DNA from: CAYRQP01 sp964426545
Lineage (GTDB): Bacteria; Fermentibacterota; Fermentibacteria; Fermentibacterales; JCC-6
Length of the DNA stretch: 64,000 bases
NCBI GenBank assembly: GCA_964426545.1
Contig: CAYRQP010000001.1
Coordinates: forward strand, 273,435 to 337,434
Direction: 5' to 3'
A model generated the notes under the pieces. It was not told the origin of the DNA, searched no databases, and saw only the letters and a program-made list of their open reading frames with translations. Position 1 is the first letter of the stretch, and each line of letters starts with the position of its first letter. This document shows, piece after piece, positions 34,950 through 43,264 of this stretch. Position numbers and translations under genes: made by a program.

Positions 34950-35086
34950 CAGTTGAGGATTTCAGACTGAAAAGACACCAATAATCGATTAATCAGTGTT
35001 TCATAAGTGTGTTTGCCCAAATCTACACTTCCCGAAATGTCCCTGTATCGGTAATGATATCAGAACAGATTACGTCTAATGTCCTG

Positions 35087-36043
35087 TCAGTTCACTGTGA
35101 AGATGTTCACTCCAAAGCCATTATAACCCAGGGAATCAATTACAAGCGGCTCTATTCTTCTCAACAATTCTATTACATCACCGTAGTTGTATACATTGTA
35201 ATCGAACATTGCGACTACCTGTATTTCTCGCCCTTCAATGTCTCTGCTGGAGAGTCTTCCGGGAACCCAGTTTATCATCTGCTCAACTTCGCTATCTTTA
35301 AATTCGCTGCCTGATATTGCAATGTCCTTTTTGAGATTCCATTCGTCGAGAGTTGCTCTGAGCATATCCGGTGTAAAGTAGAATTTCACGGTGACAGGCC
35401 CGGGTATGCTGTCAGACTCAGTTACTTCCATCCTGGCAAATGGAGCAGATACAACATCTGTTTCAGTACTGTCCGTCCAAACTCCAATCCTGTCTATTGT
35501 AAGCGGATCTAATTCCCGACCGCCTATTTTCTGCAGCATATAGGTCACGGTTGCCTTCAGCGGAAAATCAGCATCCCCCAGAAATGAGACTGTAGACCCG
35601 TTAGGAATGGCTGCCATGTCGACACTTGCCCTTGAAAGAGCCGTCACTGTAGTGTCATTAGCAAGACTCATAAGATAGACAATGTCAGAACCAACAAGTT
35701 CAGCAGTAGGATTGATCGGTATCTCGATAACCTGAGACTCAAAACTTTCCCGCTCAGGTGGCGGAGGTTCATAATATGGTGATTCCAGTGTGATAGCCGC
35801 TATCACTGCTATTATGACTCCTGCCAAAGCAATACCGATGCCGATTATTCTCGTCTGCTTCTTGTGTATGGGTACTTTGAACTCTGAATGTTCATCGAAT
35901 TTTGCAGGTTCCGTTGACCTCTCCTGAATAGCACTTCTCTTCTCTTTTCCTGACAGATTCTGCGTTGAAAGTTCGAATCTGCAGTTTTCACACTTTCCTG
36001 AATCCCTACCCTCATTATTATGTCCGCAACTCCGACAATACAC
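35087..36043 (-). CDS. Zinc-ribbon single-span membrane protein, function unknown
   Basis: 318 aa. An N-terminal zinc ribbon ('MYCRSCGHNNEGRDSGKCENC', split here as CRSC and CENC pairs) lies in the cytoplasm, then a charged linker, one membrane helix (about 65-85, 'IIGIGIALAGVIIAVIAAI'), a proline-rich segment and an extracytoplasmic region of about 220 aa that I do not recognise. That part has 'FYFTPDMLRATLDEWNL' and 'REIQVVAMFDYNVYNYGDVIELL'. The layout resembles zinc-ribbon membrane sensors, but no enzymatic motif is visible. Follows the PPIase-like gene by 28 nt. Confidence 0.6.
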   Translation of the reverse strand: MYCRSCGHNNEGRDSGKCENCRFELSTQNLSGKEKRSAIQERSTEPAKFDEHSEFKVPIHKKQTRIIGIGIALAGVIIAVIAAITLESPYYEPPPPERESFESQVIEIPINPTAELVGSDIVYLMSLANDTTVTALSRASVDMAAIPNGSTVSFLGDADFPLKATVTYMLQKIGGRELDPLTIDRIGVWTDSTETDVVSAPFARMEVTESDSIPGPVTVKFYFTPDMLRATLDEWNLKKDIAISGSEFKDSEVEQMINWVPGRLSSRDIEGREIQVVAMFDYNVYNYGDVIELLRRIEPLVIDSLGYNGFGVNIFTVN

Positions 36044-36071
36044 CTGACACCTCCTGAACTGTAATTATCCT

Positions 36072-37781
36072 CTAATCGATAATAGTAAGCGAATCTTCTT
36101 CTGTTCCAATTATTGTTTGAATACTATCCGTCATTAATGTTTCATCTGTTACATAGTTATTTATAAACTCTCGGTCAACTTCAATATGATAAACTCCTCG
36201 TAAGCTGTCTACCAGAGAGACTACGACTTCCTCTTCCCTGTCATCATGGATCAATCCGCGCAGTTCTTCTTCGGATTCCTCGAATGTTGCCGTCCTCTCC
36301 GATTCCACAGATTCGAGTTGAAATGCAATAATCCTGTCGACTCCGAGGGTGCATAAGACCATCTCCCCAATCTCCATCGAAAACAGCAGTGAATCCCATG
36401 GCGGCGGAATGTCACTCATAGTCTGTGGAACAGTATGAATGGTGCCGCCTTCAGGAACAAGGGACTCCAGTACAGTCAGTTCTTCGAATGAAGGAAACGG
36501 GGTGTCTCCTGCATCTATGATGTCAGCAAGAATTCCGGACTGTTCCTCTCCTATGGCTGCGACTGCAAGAAACTCTCTCTTTTCAGGAACTATAAGCATT
36601 TCCCTATTGTCCTCATATGCTTCCATGATTTCTTCCGGGGTGGGTTCCAGTCGTGGCTCAATAACTGCATCATAATATAGGTCCAGCAGATAGTTGTCAC
36701 ATTGAGTCTCGATAAAATCGACTATATCAGGCAGTGTGTCCATCTGCATCCTGCGACCTTCCATCGCCATGATATCGTAAAGCCCCAGAATACTGCAATA
36801 ACCTTCAACCCACTGCGGGTCAGTTGGAGTACGGGGCATCATCGAAGGAAGACTTTTGATGTTCTCGACAAGGCTCAGGAGGGTTCTCGACCCGCCGTCG
36901 AAAGTGTATGCTGATGAGTTTTCTTCATCAGTTGTATAAGGTTCATACAATCCAATGTTATCAAGAGCATGTTCCGCAACCAGTTCAGGAAGCCCCGGAA
37001 TGACTGTAAGATGATTTGCTTCTCTCAGGCTGTCCTCCATAAACACTTTATACTCTTCCCGGGCATGCGAAAGTATGTAATTTCGAATGAAACTAGCAAT
37101 CTCTTCGTATGGTTCGACATCATAGGAATACAGTGAATCAACTCTCATGAAAACCCATCCTGCAGGGAGAGTATCAACGATGGATACTTCTCCTTCTTCG
37201 AGTCCTGCAAGAAGTTGACTGTGCCGATCGAGTATTCTCATAAAGTCAGTCGGCCCATTAATTCCGCCTGTCGTGACATCCATCTGATTGACGGTGTGCT
37301 CCTTTACAAGTTGACTCATATCCTCACCATTGAGAACTCTCTGTTTCAGCTCTTCACAAAAAGTACTGTCGCGTACGGTCATGACCGTATATACAATATT
37401 CGTACCGAGATTTTCATAAAAAGTTTCAATAGTGTCTTCAGAAATCTCAACTCTTTCGTCGAGTATATAAACCAGCCATGTGTTTTGAAGCTGTTCTCTC
37501 TCTCTTTCGTATCTGTAGCGTTCCATTGCAGGGGTGTCATTCAGACCACGGGTACGAGCATCCTGCAGAATCAGCAGACGGTTGATAATCCCGTCGACAG
37601 TCGCATCTATGTAAACAGAATCGCCATTGCAGCGCTCCAGTGCAGGTTGTATCCTCTCCTGCGAGACTTCAGAGTCTCCAACAGCAATTGCTATTGGTGT
37701 AGTGTCCTTTTCGCTGCAGGAAGCAAATCCTGCCAGAACAACAAAAGTAGTAATGGCGAAAAAACGGTTTTTACAGTGCAA
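36072..37781 (-). CDS. PpiC/SurA-like peptidyl-prolyl isomerase lipoprotein
   Basis: 569 aa lipoprotein: signal peptide with lipobox 'LAGFASC' (Cys about 22). An N-terminal SurA-type helical part ('VDGIINRLLILQDARTRGL') is followed by a parvulin-like region ('LKQRVLNGEDMSQLVKEHTV', 'GINGPTDFMRILDRHSQLLAGLEEGEVSI' read in parts, 'LPAGWVFMRVD') and a second similar region ('FPSFEELTVLESLVPEGGTIH'). Probably a periplasmic chaperone/foldase for envelope proteins. Parvulin catalytic residues are not clearly conserved, so isomerase activity is uncertain. Diverges from the PBP4-type gene. Confidence 0.75.
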   Translation of the reverse strand: MHCKNRFFAITTFVVLAGFASCSEKDTTPIAIAVGDSEVSQERIQPALERCNGDSVYIDATVDGIINRLLILQDARTRGLNDTPAMERYRYEREREQLQNTWLVYILDERVEISEDTIETFYENLGTNIVYTVMTVRDSTFCEELKQRVLNGEDMSQLVKEHTVNQMDVTTGGINGPTDFMRILDRHSQLLAGLEEGEVSIVDTLPAGWVFMRVDSLYSYDVEPYEEIASFIRNYILSHAREEYKVFMEDSLREANHLTVIPGLPELVAEHALDNIGLYEPYTTDEENSSAYTFDGGSRTLLSLVENIKSLPSMMPRTPTDPQWVEGYCSILGLYDIMAMEGRRMQMDTLPDIVDFIETQCDNYLLDLYYDAVIEPRLEPTPEEIMEAYEDNREMLIVPEKREFLAVAAIGEEQSGILADIIDAGDTPFPSFEELTVLESLVPEGGTIHTVPQTMSDIPPPWDSLLFSMEIGEMVLCTLGVDRIIAFQLESVESERTATFEESEEELRGLIHDDREEEVVVSLVDSLRGVYHIEVDREFINNYVTDETLMTDSIQTIIGTEEDSLTIID

Positions 37782-37874
37782 GTTATCTCCTTATCATGGT
37801 TCACTATATTACAATTACAAGTATACAATTATATTAACATAAGGCATAATTTCACAGTGCAGATTGGAGAACGC
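37782..37874. promoter_or_regulatory. Divergent intergenic region with AT-rich promoters
   Basis: 93 nt between the minus-strand PPIase gene and the plus-strand S13 peptidase. It is strongly AT-rich (TATATTACAATTACAAG, TATACAATTATATTAAC). On the plus strand TTCACT, 16 bp and TATACA make a weak candidate. Shine-Dalgarno sequences flank it: AAGGAG before the minus gene and GGAGA before the plus gene. Confidence 0.4.
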
Positions 37875-39212
37875 TTGAGCATTCTATTTTTGTTATTGGT
37901 CATCCTTCCATCACAATCGGAAATGCCCGCAATACCGAACGGATGGAGAGCCGGCATATTCGTAGTGGATACTCAAACCGATGAGTGTATTATCGATTTG
38001 AACTCGGAAGAATATTTCAGACCGGCATCCACCATTAAACTGCTGACATCTCTCGCGTGCATAAGCGAATTGGGTCCTTCATATGTCTGGGAGACCGAGT
38101 TGCTGGCAGATATGGTCTCACATATTCTCTATCTCCCGGCTAACGGTGCACCGCTCCTGAACGCCTATCAGTTGGAAATCCTGGCGATGGAAACCGCTGC
38201 ATCTCTCGAACCCGGGAGTTCATGGACACTTGTCTATGACACTTCTCTTTTCCTTGCAGAAGAACATCTTCCGGGATGGTCGGAGAATGACTGGAATAAA
38301 TCATACTGCTCACCTGTCAGTGCACTCGCTCTGGGCGACAACAACCTTGAATTGATTATCTCATCTACCGGTGATTCGATTAGAATCTTCACATATCCGC
38401 CCCTCCCGCATCTGCAGCTGACAAGCACTATTTCCATAGGCTCATCGAAGAGGCTAACCTGGGAAGTGGATGGATGGGAGGAAAACCTCCCTGTCATCAA
38501 TGTTCACGGCACCGTCAGACCGGGAACAGTTTCCACTCTGTATATTCCTTTTGCAGGAGCACCTTTCGAATTGACAAATATGCTCGCTCTGGAACTTGAA
38601 AAATACGGATTGAATATAGATTCGATCTACCGCGATACAATACCGAACGAAAATCTTCTATTCAGAACATCCGTTATTTATTCCGACCCACTTTTTACAA
38701 TAATGACTTCCATGAACAAATGGAGCAGAAACTGGGTTGCTGAAATGGTATTGCGCACTGTCAGCCTGGAAAGCGGATGTGTACCTGCTTCAACTGAAGA
38801 CGGGTGTGAACTCACCGGTGAACTCCTCCTGCAGCTTCTCCCTGAAATGAATGAATTCCACCTTGCAGATGCTTCCGGGCTTTCCCGTCTGAACAGCCTT
38901 GCTCCCGTTCAATTAGCAGCAGTCCTGAGGGAAGGCATCTCCTCTGATGAATGGGGTGCAGAATTTCTGGCTACACTGCCTGTCAATGGAGTGGACGGGA
39001 CTCTCTCAACCAGACTTGATTCTCTTCCACCCGGTGCTTTCAGGGGGAAGACCGGAACTCTAAGCGATACGAGTTCAATAGTCGGACTGCTTCATACTTC
39101 TTCAGGAAGATATCTGCATGTCGTCATAATGCTGGAGTACAATCTGACTGCTGCAATCACTGCGAGGATCTGGCAGGACAACTTTATTACCTGGCTATAT
39201 GAGAACTATTAG
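37875..39212 (+). CDS. dacB: PBP4-type D-Ala-D-Ala carboxypeptidase/endopeptidase (S13)
   Basis: 445 aa, the only plus-strand protein gene. Signal-like start 'LSILFLLLVILPSQS', then the S13 domain: 'FRPASTIKLLTSLACI' (SxxK nucleophile and lysine), 'SMNKWSRNWVAEMVLR' (SxN) and 'FRGKTGTLSDTSSIVGL' (KTG). Trims or opens peptidoglycan crosslinks in the periplasm. The start is TTG at 37875-37877, following GGAGA by 4 nt; the reading frame stays open upstream into the divergent gene, but that part is not coding. Convergent with the glycosyltransferase gene downstream. Confidence 0.9.
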   Translation: MSILFLLLVILPSQSEMPAIPNGWRAGIFVVDTQTDECIIDLNSEEYFRPASTIKLLTSLACISELGPSYVWETELLADMVSHILYLPANGAPLLNAYQLEILAMETAASLEPGSSWTLVYDTSLFLAEEHLPGWSENDWNKSYCSPVSALALGDNNLELIISSTGDSIRIFTYPPLPHLQLTSTISIGSSKRLTWEVDGWEENLPVINVHGTVRPGTVSTLYIPFAGAPFELTNMLALELEKYGLNIDSIYRDTIPNENLLFRTSVIYSDPLFTIMTSMNKWSRNWVAEMVLRTVSLESGCVPASTEDGCELTGELLLQLLPEMNEFHLADASGLSRLNSLAPVQLAAVLREGISSDEWGAEFLATLPVNGVDGTLSTRLDSLPPGAFRGKTGTLSDTSSIVGLLHTSSGRYLHVVIMLEYNLTAAITARIWQDNFITWLYENY

Positions 39213-39223
39213 TGCAAAAGTAA

Positions 39224-39345
39224 ATATCAGTACCGTACTTCACTTCGTCATGCTTAGGAACATGATTTCTTCGTGTCCCGAAAATCGCACCGCCATATGT
39301 AGAAGTAAAATATAAGAGGAATAAGATGAAGTACGGTACTGGTAT
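39224..39345. repeat. Inverted-repeat element between convergent genes (repeat family A)
   Basis: Arms at 39224-39242 and 39327-39345 are complementary at 18 of 19 positions (core AGTACCGTACTTCA). Between them, on the minus strand, stands one copy of the unit TTTTCGGGACACGAAG followed by AAATCATGTTCCTAAG. The same unit recurs in tandem at the window end next to similar arms. The right arm just meets the glycosyltransferase stop codon. Could be a MITE/REP-like mobile repeat or an unusual bidirectional terminator. Confidence 0.7.
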
Positions 39346-40064
39346 CATGTTTTATTCTTAAAGAGCAGCCTGATGGGTGTGAGGAGTGATTCCCGGAACA
39401 CCTTTGCCGAAACCTTGGAATCGCCTTCATTGCGTTCCACAAATACAATGGGGACTTCTTCTACCCTATGCTTACGTTTCCATATTCCGTGGAGAGTCTC
39501 AACTAGAAATGCATATCCCGATGCCTTTATTCCCGAGGAAAGCAGGTCAGGAATCAATTCTGCTCTGAAGCCCCTGAAACCGCTTGTACAATCCGAGAAC
39601 GGCATCCCCGTCAGCAATCTGATATAACGATTTGCTGCAACACTTATATTCAGCCTGACTATCGACCAGTTAAGAACACTGACTCCCCTGATATATCTCG
39701 AACCTATCACAAAATCTGAATCATCAAGAGCTTTATCAAGTTCAGGAAGTGATACAGGCTGATGCGACAGATCTGCATCCATCATAAAAACTCTGTCCCA
39801 TTTCGACTTTTCCTCCACAAAGCGGTATGCTGCCCGATAGGCATTTCCAAGTCCTTCTCTTCTCTCTCTCTTCAGGATGTCTACAAGACCGTCCTTTTCA
39901 ATAATCTCCCCAATTACATCTGCTGTTCCATCGGGTGAATTGTCGTCTATGAACAGAATATCCCAGTCACATACTTCGCGGATAAGTGTATAGAGTGGCA
40001 GAACGTTGTCTGCTTCGTTATAGGTTGGAATAAGTATTATTGGGTTTGACTGACTTTCGTTCAG
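39345..40064 (-). CDS. Polyprenol-phosphate mannosyltransferase-like GT2 (CTG start)
   Basis: 239 aa GT-A enzyme of the dolichyl/polyprenyl-phosphate mannosyltransferase family, transferring a sugar from a nucleotide donor to a lipid phosphate. Motifs: 'NPIILIPTYNEADNVLPL', 'ILFIDDNSPDGT', 'RERREGLGNAYRAAYRF', 'MMDADLSHQP' (DxD) and 'VIGSRYIRG'. No ATG, GTG or TTG lies in frame between an upstream TAA and the first conserved strand. The best start is CTG at 40062-40064: it overlaps the efp stop as CTGA and has GAGAGG 8 nt upstream. An internal GTG at 39818 would delete half the catalytic domain. No C-terminal membrane domain. Confidence 0.85.
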   Translation of the reverse strand: MNESQSNPIILIPTYNEADNVLPLYTLIREVCDWDILFIDDNSPDGTADVIGEIIEKDGLVDILKRERREGLGNAYRAAYRFVEEKSKWDRVFMMDADLSHQPVSLPELDKALDDSDFVIGSRYIRGVSVLNWSIVRLNISVAANRYIRLLTGMPFSDCTSGFRGFRAELIPDLLSSGIKASGYAFLVETLHGIWKRKHRVEEVPIVFVERNEGDSKVSAKVFRESLLTPIRLLFKNKT

Positions 40065-40624
40065 GTCGAAATCCTCTCTATGTACTTATCAGAGCGTGTG
40101 TCGACTCTTATCGTGTCACCTTCTGATATGAAAAGCGGAACAGTAACTTGTAGTCCCGACTCGAGAGTAGCCGGCTTGGACCCGCCGCTTACTGTATCAC
40201 CTTTAAGTCCTGGGTCGGTTTTGATAACCTTCATCTGAACAAATTCCGGAGGTTCGACAAGTATTGGAATTTCATCTACAAAAGCAATTTTAATATCACC
40301 GTTGTCGAGAAGGTAATCAGAAGTCTCGCCAACCAGTTCACTATGAAGATGTACCTGCTCGTAAGTATCCGGATTCATTGCGACATATTCATCATCGGTC
40401 GAATACAGTAACTGATAGACGCGGTATTCAACCCTGACTTCTGTAACTTTCTCTCCGCCACGCCAGGTTTTTGAGATTATCTTCCCTGACAGGATTGCCT
40501 TTAGTTTCGACCTTACGAATGCCGGTCCCTTCCCCGGTTTTACATGCTGGAATTCGACTATCTGATAAAGAATACCGTCGACATCGATGACCATACCTCT
40601 TCTGAAATTATTGCTCGTAGTCAA
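40061..40624 (-). CDS. efp: Elongation factor P
   Basis: Relieves ribosome stalling at polyproline. 187 aa, three beta-barrel domains. 'HVKPGKGPAFVRSKLKA' holds the tip loop with the lysine (KPGKG) that is modified in many bacteria; 'TWRGGEKVTEVRVEYR' differs slightly from the usual 'F(R/K)xGE' pattern; the C-terminal end is 'GDTIRVDTRSDKYIERI'. Usual family length. In the same run as aroQ (upstream) and the CTG-start glycosyltransferase (overlapping). Confidence 0.95.
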   Translation of the reverse strand: MTTSNNFRRGMVIDVDGILYQIVEFQHVKPGKGPAFVRSKLKAILSGKIISKTWRGGEKVTEVRVEYRVYQLLYSTDDEYVAMNPDTYEQVHLHSELVGETSDYLLDNGDIKIAFVDEIPILVEPPEFVQMKVIKTDPGLKGDTVSGGSKPATLESGLQVTVPLFISEGDTIRVDTRSDKYIERIST

Positions 40625-40659
40625 AAATACCCCCTCTTCTTCTTGAAATATGTATAGTT

Positions 40660-41121
40660 CTAATCAGGAATGGGTGTGGATTGAATCATATCCGCAATGA
40701 TATCAATCGCCCTAAGGTATCCGGAGGTGCCGGCTCCTGCAATGACAGCATCAACACCTTTTGCAGTTACCAGTTCGCTTCTGTATGACTCCCGCGAGAA
40801 TATCTGACTGATATGTACTTCGACTTTAGGCTTTTCGAAGTTATTCAAAGCATCAAGTATAGCCACAGAGTAATGCGAATATCCGGCAGGATTTATAATG
40901 ATGCTGCAGGAATCTGCTGCTGCATTGTTTATTGCACTTACTATTTCACCCTCGATATCGAATTGCAGACATTCCGCTGCAAAACCCCTGTCTTCTGCAT
41001 AACTGTTTATTGCATCAAAGAGCTGCTGCTGTGTGGTCGATCCATAGATTCCCGGTTCCCGCGTTCCCAACTTTGCAAGGTTGGGACCATTGATTACAGT
41101 GATGATTTCTCTCTGCTTCAC
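40660..41121 (-). CDS. aroQ: Type II 3-dehydroquinate dehydratase
   Basis: Shikimate-pathway dodecameric enzyme. 153 aa: 'NGPNLAKLGTREPGIYGSTT' (the active-site loop, with Tyr in IYG; the usual NLNLLG reads NLAKLG), 'INPAGYSHYSVAILDAL' with the catalytic His region, and 'VHISQIFSRESYRSE', the HxSNxxxRE motif with N and H changed. Family length is about 145. The substitutions are mild and the call is secure. Overlaps the TPR gene by 4 nt. Confidence 0.92.
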   Translation of the reverse strand: MKQREIITVINGPNLAKLGTREPGIYGSTTQQQLFDAINSYAEDRGFAAECLQFDIEGEIVSAINNAAADSCSIIINPAGYSHYSVAILDALNNFEKPKVEVHISQIFSRESYRSELVTAKGVDAVIAGAGTSGYLRAIDIIADMIQSTPIPD

Positions 41122-41852
41122 CGCTTTTCTCCGTCGTATGGTTTCAGTCCATACTTCTCGCGTTCCTCTTCGCTGAGATAATCGAGCAGAGACAGATTCT
41201 CCTTCTCTTCATCTTTTACCGCTTCTACTATAACTGCACCGGTATTTTTCTCTGCTTCTGCTTCTGCTTCGGTCTCATCTTTACTATCAGGGGCAATTCC
41301 CTGCTCCTGAAGTACCTTTGCCATTCTCTCGGTTTTAGGAAATTCAGCCGGGATTTCTTCCTCTATCTCCGTGATATCATCTTCATCCAGGTTGTCACCG
41401 GGTTCTTCAGCATCTGTATCTTTCAAAGGCATTCTTACGCTTGTACTCCGTATATCATCGAGTTTCTCACGTAGATCATCATCACCAGGGTGCTCTGCAA
41501 GATAATCACTGAAATACTGTGCTGCTTCGTCGAGATGCCCTCTCGTATAGGATATCTCACCGAGATTCTTTAGGACAACAAGATTGCGGGGTTGTCTTTC
41601 GTGGACTTCCTTGAAGTACTTGAAGGCTTCTTTGAGGTCACCTGCATCGCTATATGTCCGGGCAAGTACAATCGTAATCGATGTATTTGCAGGCCAGCTG
41701 TCAAGCCCTTCGAGAGCCAGATTAACAGCCTCTTCCAGTCTTCTTGCCCTGCGGAACATGTCAGTTAGCCTTGTGCAGAGAATCGCTGACTTGTGCTCTT
41801 CCCATTGTATTAGAAGTTTCTCAATCCCGGCGGTTATATCATTGGTGCTCAT
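41118..41852 (-). CDS. TPR-repeat protein with acidic C-terminal region
   Basis: 244 aa without signal peptide. Residues about 10-135 form three to four TPR-like helical hairpins ('AILCTRLTDMFRRARRLEEA', 'TSITIVLARTYSDAGDLKEA', 'LVVLKNLGEISYTRGHLDEAAQYF'). The rest is very acidic (DEDDITEIEEEIPAE and EAEAEAE) and ends 'YLSEEEREKYGLKPYDGEKR'. Likely a protein-interaction scaffold; partner unknown. The ATG at 41850-41852 overlaps the preceding lipoprotein stop (ATGA); a start at 41891 would lie inside that gene. Confidence 0.75.
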   Translation of the reverse strand: MSTNDITAGIEKLLIQWEEHKSAILCTRLTDMFRRARRLEEAVNLALEGLDSWPANTSITIVLARTYSDAGDLKEAFKYFKEVHERQPRNLVVLKNLGEISYTRGHLDEAAQYFSDYLAEHPGDDDLREKLDDIRSTSVRMPLKDTDAEEPGDNLDEDDITEIEEEIPAEFPKTERMAKVLQEQGIAPDSKDETEAEAEAEKNTGAVIVEAVKDEEKENLSLLDYLSEEEREKYGLKPYDGEKR

Positions 41853-42814
41853 GTTTGCAGCCAAGGTAGAAATGTATCCATGATTATCCATCCTTCACGG
41901 ATATAAGGTTCTTTTTCTCCGTTTGCATGAAATATCTCCAAATCGAGAATGTAACGTCTTCCAGCATCAAACAGAATATAACAAGTAAAAGCACCGGCGT
42001 TCAGGTATTCAGGGTTGCGCCACATTCCGAGGAGAAAATACCCATCTAAACCATTCAAATTCATTGTTTCTATCTGAACCCTGTCCCGGTCAACCGAATC
42101 TTCCGAAGCATCATAAAAGAATCTTCTTGCTACTTCTTCCCGCCAGATTACCGCGTCTTCAGAAGAGAGATTTCGACCGTCGTCAATCCACCTGATACTC
42201 ATAAGGAGTTGGCAGTCATCAGAAACTTTTCGCTGGAATTGGATGAAACCCCCATCCGGATTCCAATCAGATGTTCTCCAGGACTTGGGAACATCGATAC
42301 TGAATCCGCAATAGCCGGTCAAGCTGTCGATACGGGCAGGGCTGCTCATCTGAGTAGCTACAAAACTGGTGTAGATCCAGTTCCTTAGATGTCCGTTGTA
42401 TGCATCTTCAAGTCTGGAAGAGAGAATTGAGAAATTCTCGAATCCGGGAACAACAATTCCAAAGACCGACTGCCCCTCCGCCCAGATATCACTTCCGTAA
42501 TAGATACTCTGTGAATCTTCCTGCAGTTCATCGGGAAGTTTTTCTTCGGAGTCTGCAACAAACAGAATTGTCCTTCGGGTCTTGAGGTCACTGTCGAATT
42601 CATCGAATGAACAGGTTGAGAAGTCAAAAACAGATTCAACATCTACAGTAGTTAGATACAGCTGAGTGTTTTCGATAACATCTAAGACAGTATCATCATC
42701 GAGAGCAGAATCTGAAACGATAAGAACACCTTTCAGCGGACCTGTAGCGGGGCGATTACAGGCTGATGCTGTAATGATCACTAAAAACGCTATAATTACA
42801 GGGTGTCTGCTCAT
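41849..42814 (-). CDS. DUF4837-like lipoprotein
   Basis: 321 aa. Signal peptide with lipobox 'TASAC' (Cys about 19). The body resembles DUF4837 proteins of Bacteroidetes, with 'GYCGFSIDVPKSWRTSDWNPDGGFIQF' (read in parts), 'WREEVARRFFYD' and the closing 'GYFLLGMWRNPEYLNAGAFTCYILFD' region. No enzymatic motif is visible and the family function is unknown. Coupled by ATGA overlap to the TPR gene. Confidence 0.65.
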   Translation of the reverse strand: MSRHPVIIAFLVIITASACNRPATGPLKGVLIVSDSALDDDTVLDVIENTQLYLTTVDVESVFDFSTCSFDEFDSDLKTRRTILFVADSEEKLPDELQEDSQSIYYGSDIWAEGQSVFGIVVPGFENFSILSSRLEDAYNGHLRNWIYTSFVATQMSSPARIDSLTGYCGFSIDVPKSWRTSDWNPDGGFIQFQRKVSDDCQLLMSIRWIDDGRNLSSEDAVIWREEVARRFFYDASEDSVDRDRVQIETMNLNGLDGYFLLGMWRNPEYLNAGAFTCYILFDAGRRYILDLEIFHANGEKEPYIREGWIIMDTFLPWLQT

Positions 42815-43192
42815 TTACCCTTTCCTGTGCTTCGAGACGATTGATGTAACGATTTTACCTGCAGCAAATAAGGCAGGAAGGAACTTAGCAACACCACCTA
42901 ATGCACCAGGGATATCAGTCTTTCCGTTAATGTGGTTTACCAAAGTCGTCACGGCATTTGCTGTTCTTCCGATGTCCTCGCCTGATGTTTCTATTGAGTG
43001 AAGAGCCGAACTTATTCTAGGAGTAAGTTCTTCGATTTCGTGATTCATGGACTTGAGAGTTTCATCCATCTCGCTGAGTGTTTTCCTCATTTTCAACACA
43101 ATGTTGATAAAGAATCCGAGTCCGATAAAGAAACCAGAAACCCCTACCACCATTAAGATGAATATTCCTACTTCTGCTCCTGATCCAGACAT
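42815..43192 (-). CDS. DUF948-like membrane protein
   Basis: 125 aa: one N-terminal membrane helix (about 8-32, 'IFILMVVGVSGFFIGLGFFI'), a helical/coiled region ('LSEMDETLKSMNHEIEELTPRISSAL'), a Gly/Ala-rich stretch and a basic end. Matches the layout of DUF948 proteins, for which no clear function is known. The next gene starts one base after its stop. Confidence 0.65.
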   Translation of the reverse strand: MSGSGAEVGIFILMVVGVSGFFIGLGFFINIVLKMRKTLSEMDETLKSMNHEIEELTPRISSALHSIETSGEDIGRTANAVTTLVNHINGKTDIPGALGGVAKFLPALFAAGKIVTSIVSKHRKG

Positions 43193-43264
43193 AACAATCT
43201 CCTAATCCCAAACCTGAGTTTCATCTGCAGATCTGTAATACCAGATGCTGCATCATATCAATCT

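Noticed and set aside
37215..37874. Upstream extension of the S13 peptidase reading frame
   Set aside because: It runs antisense through the PPIase-like gene and through the promoter region; the TTG with Shine-Dalgarno at 37875 and the signal peptide after it fit the family.
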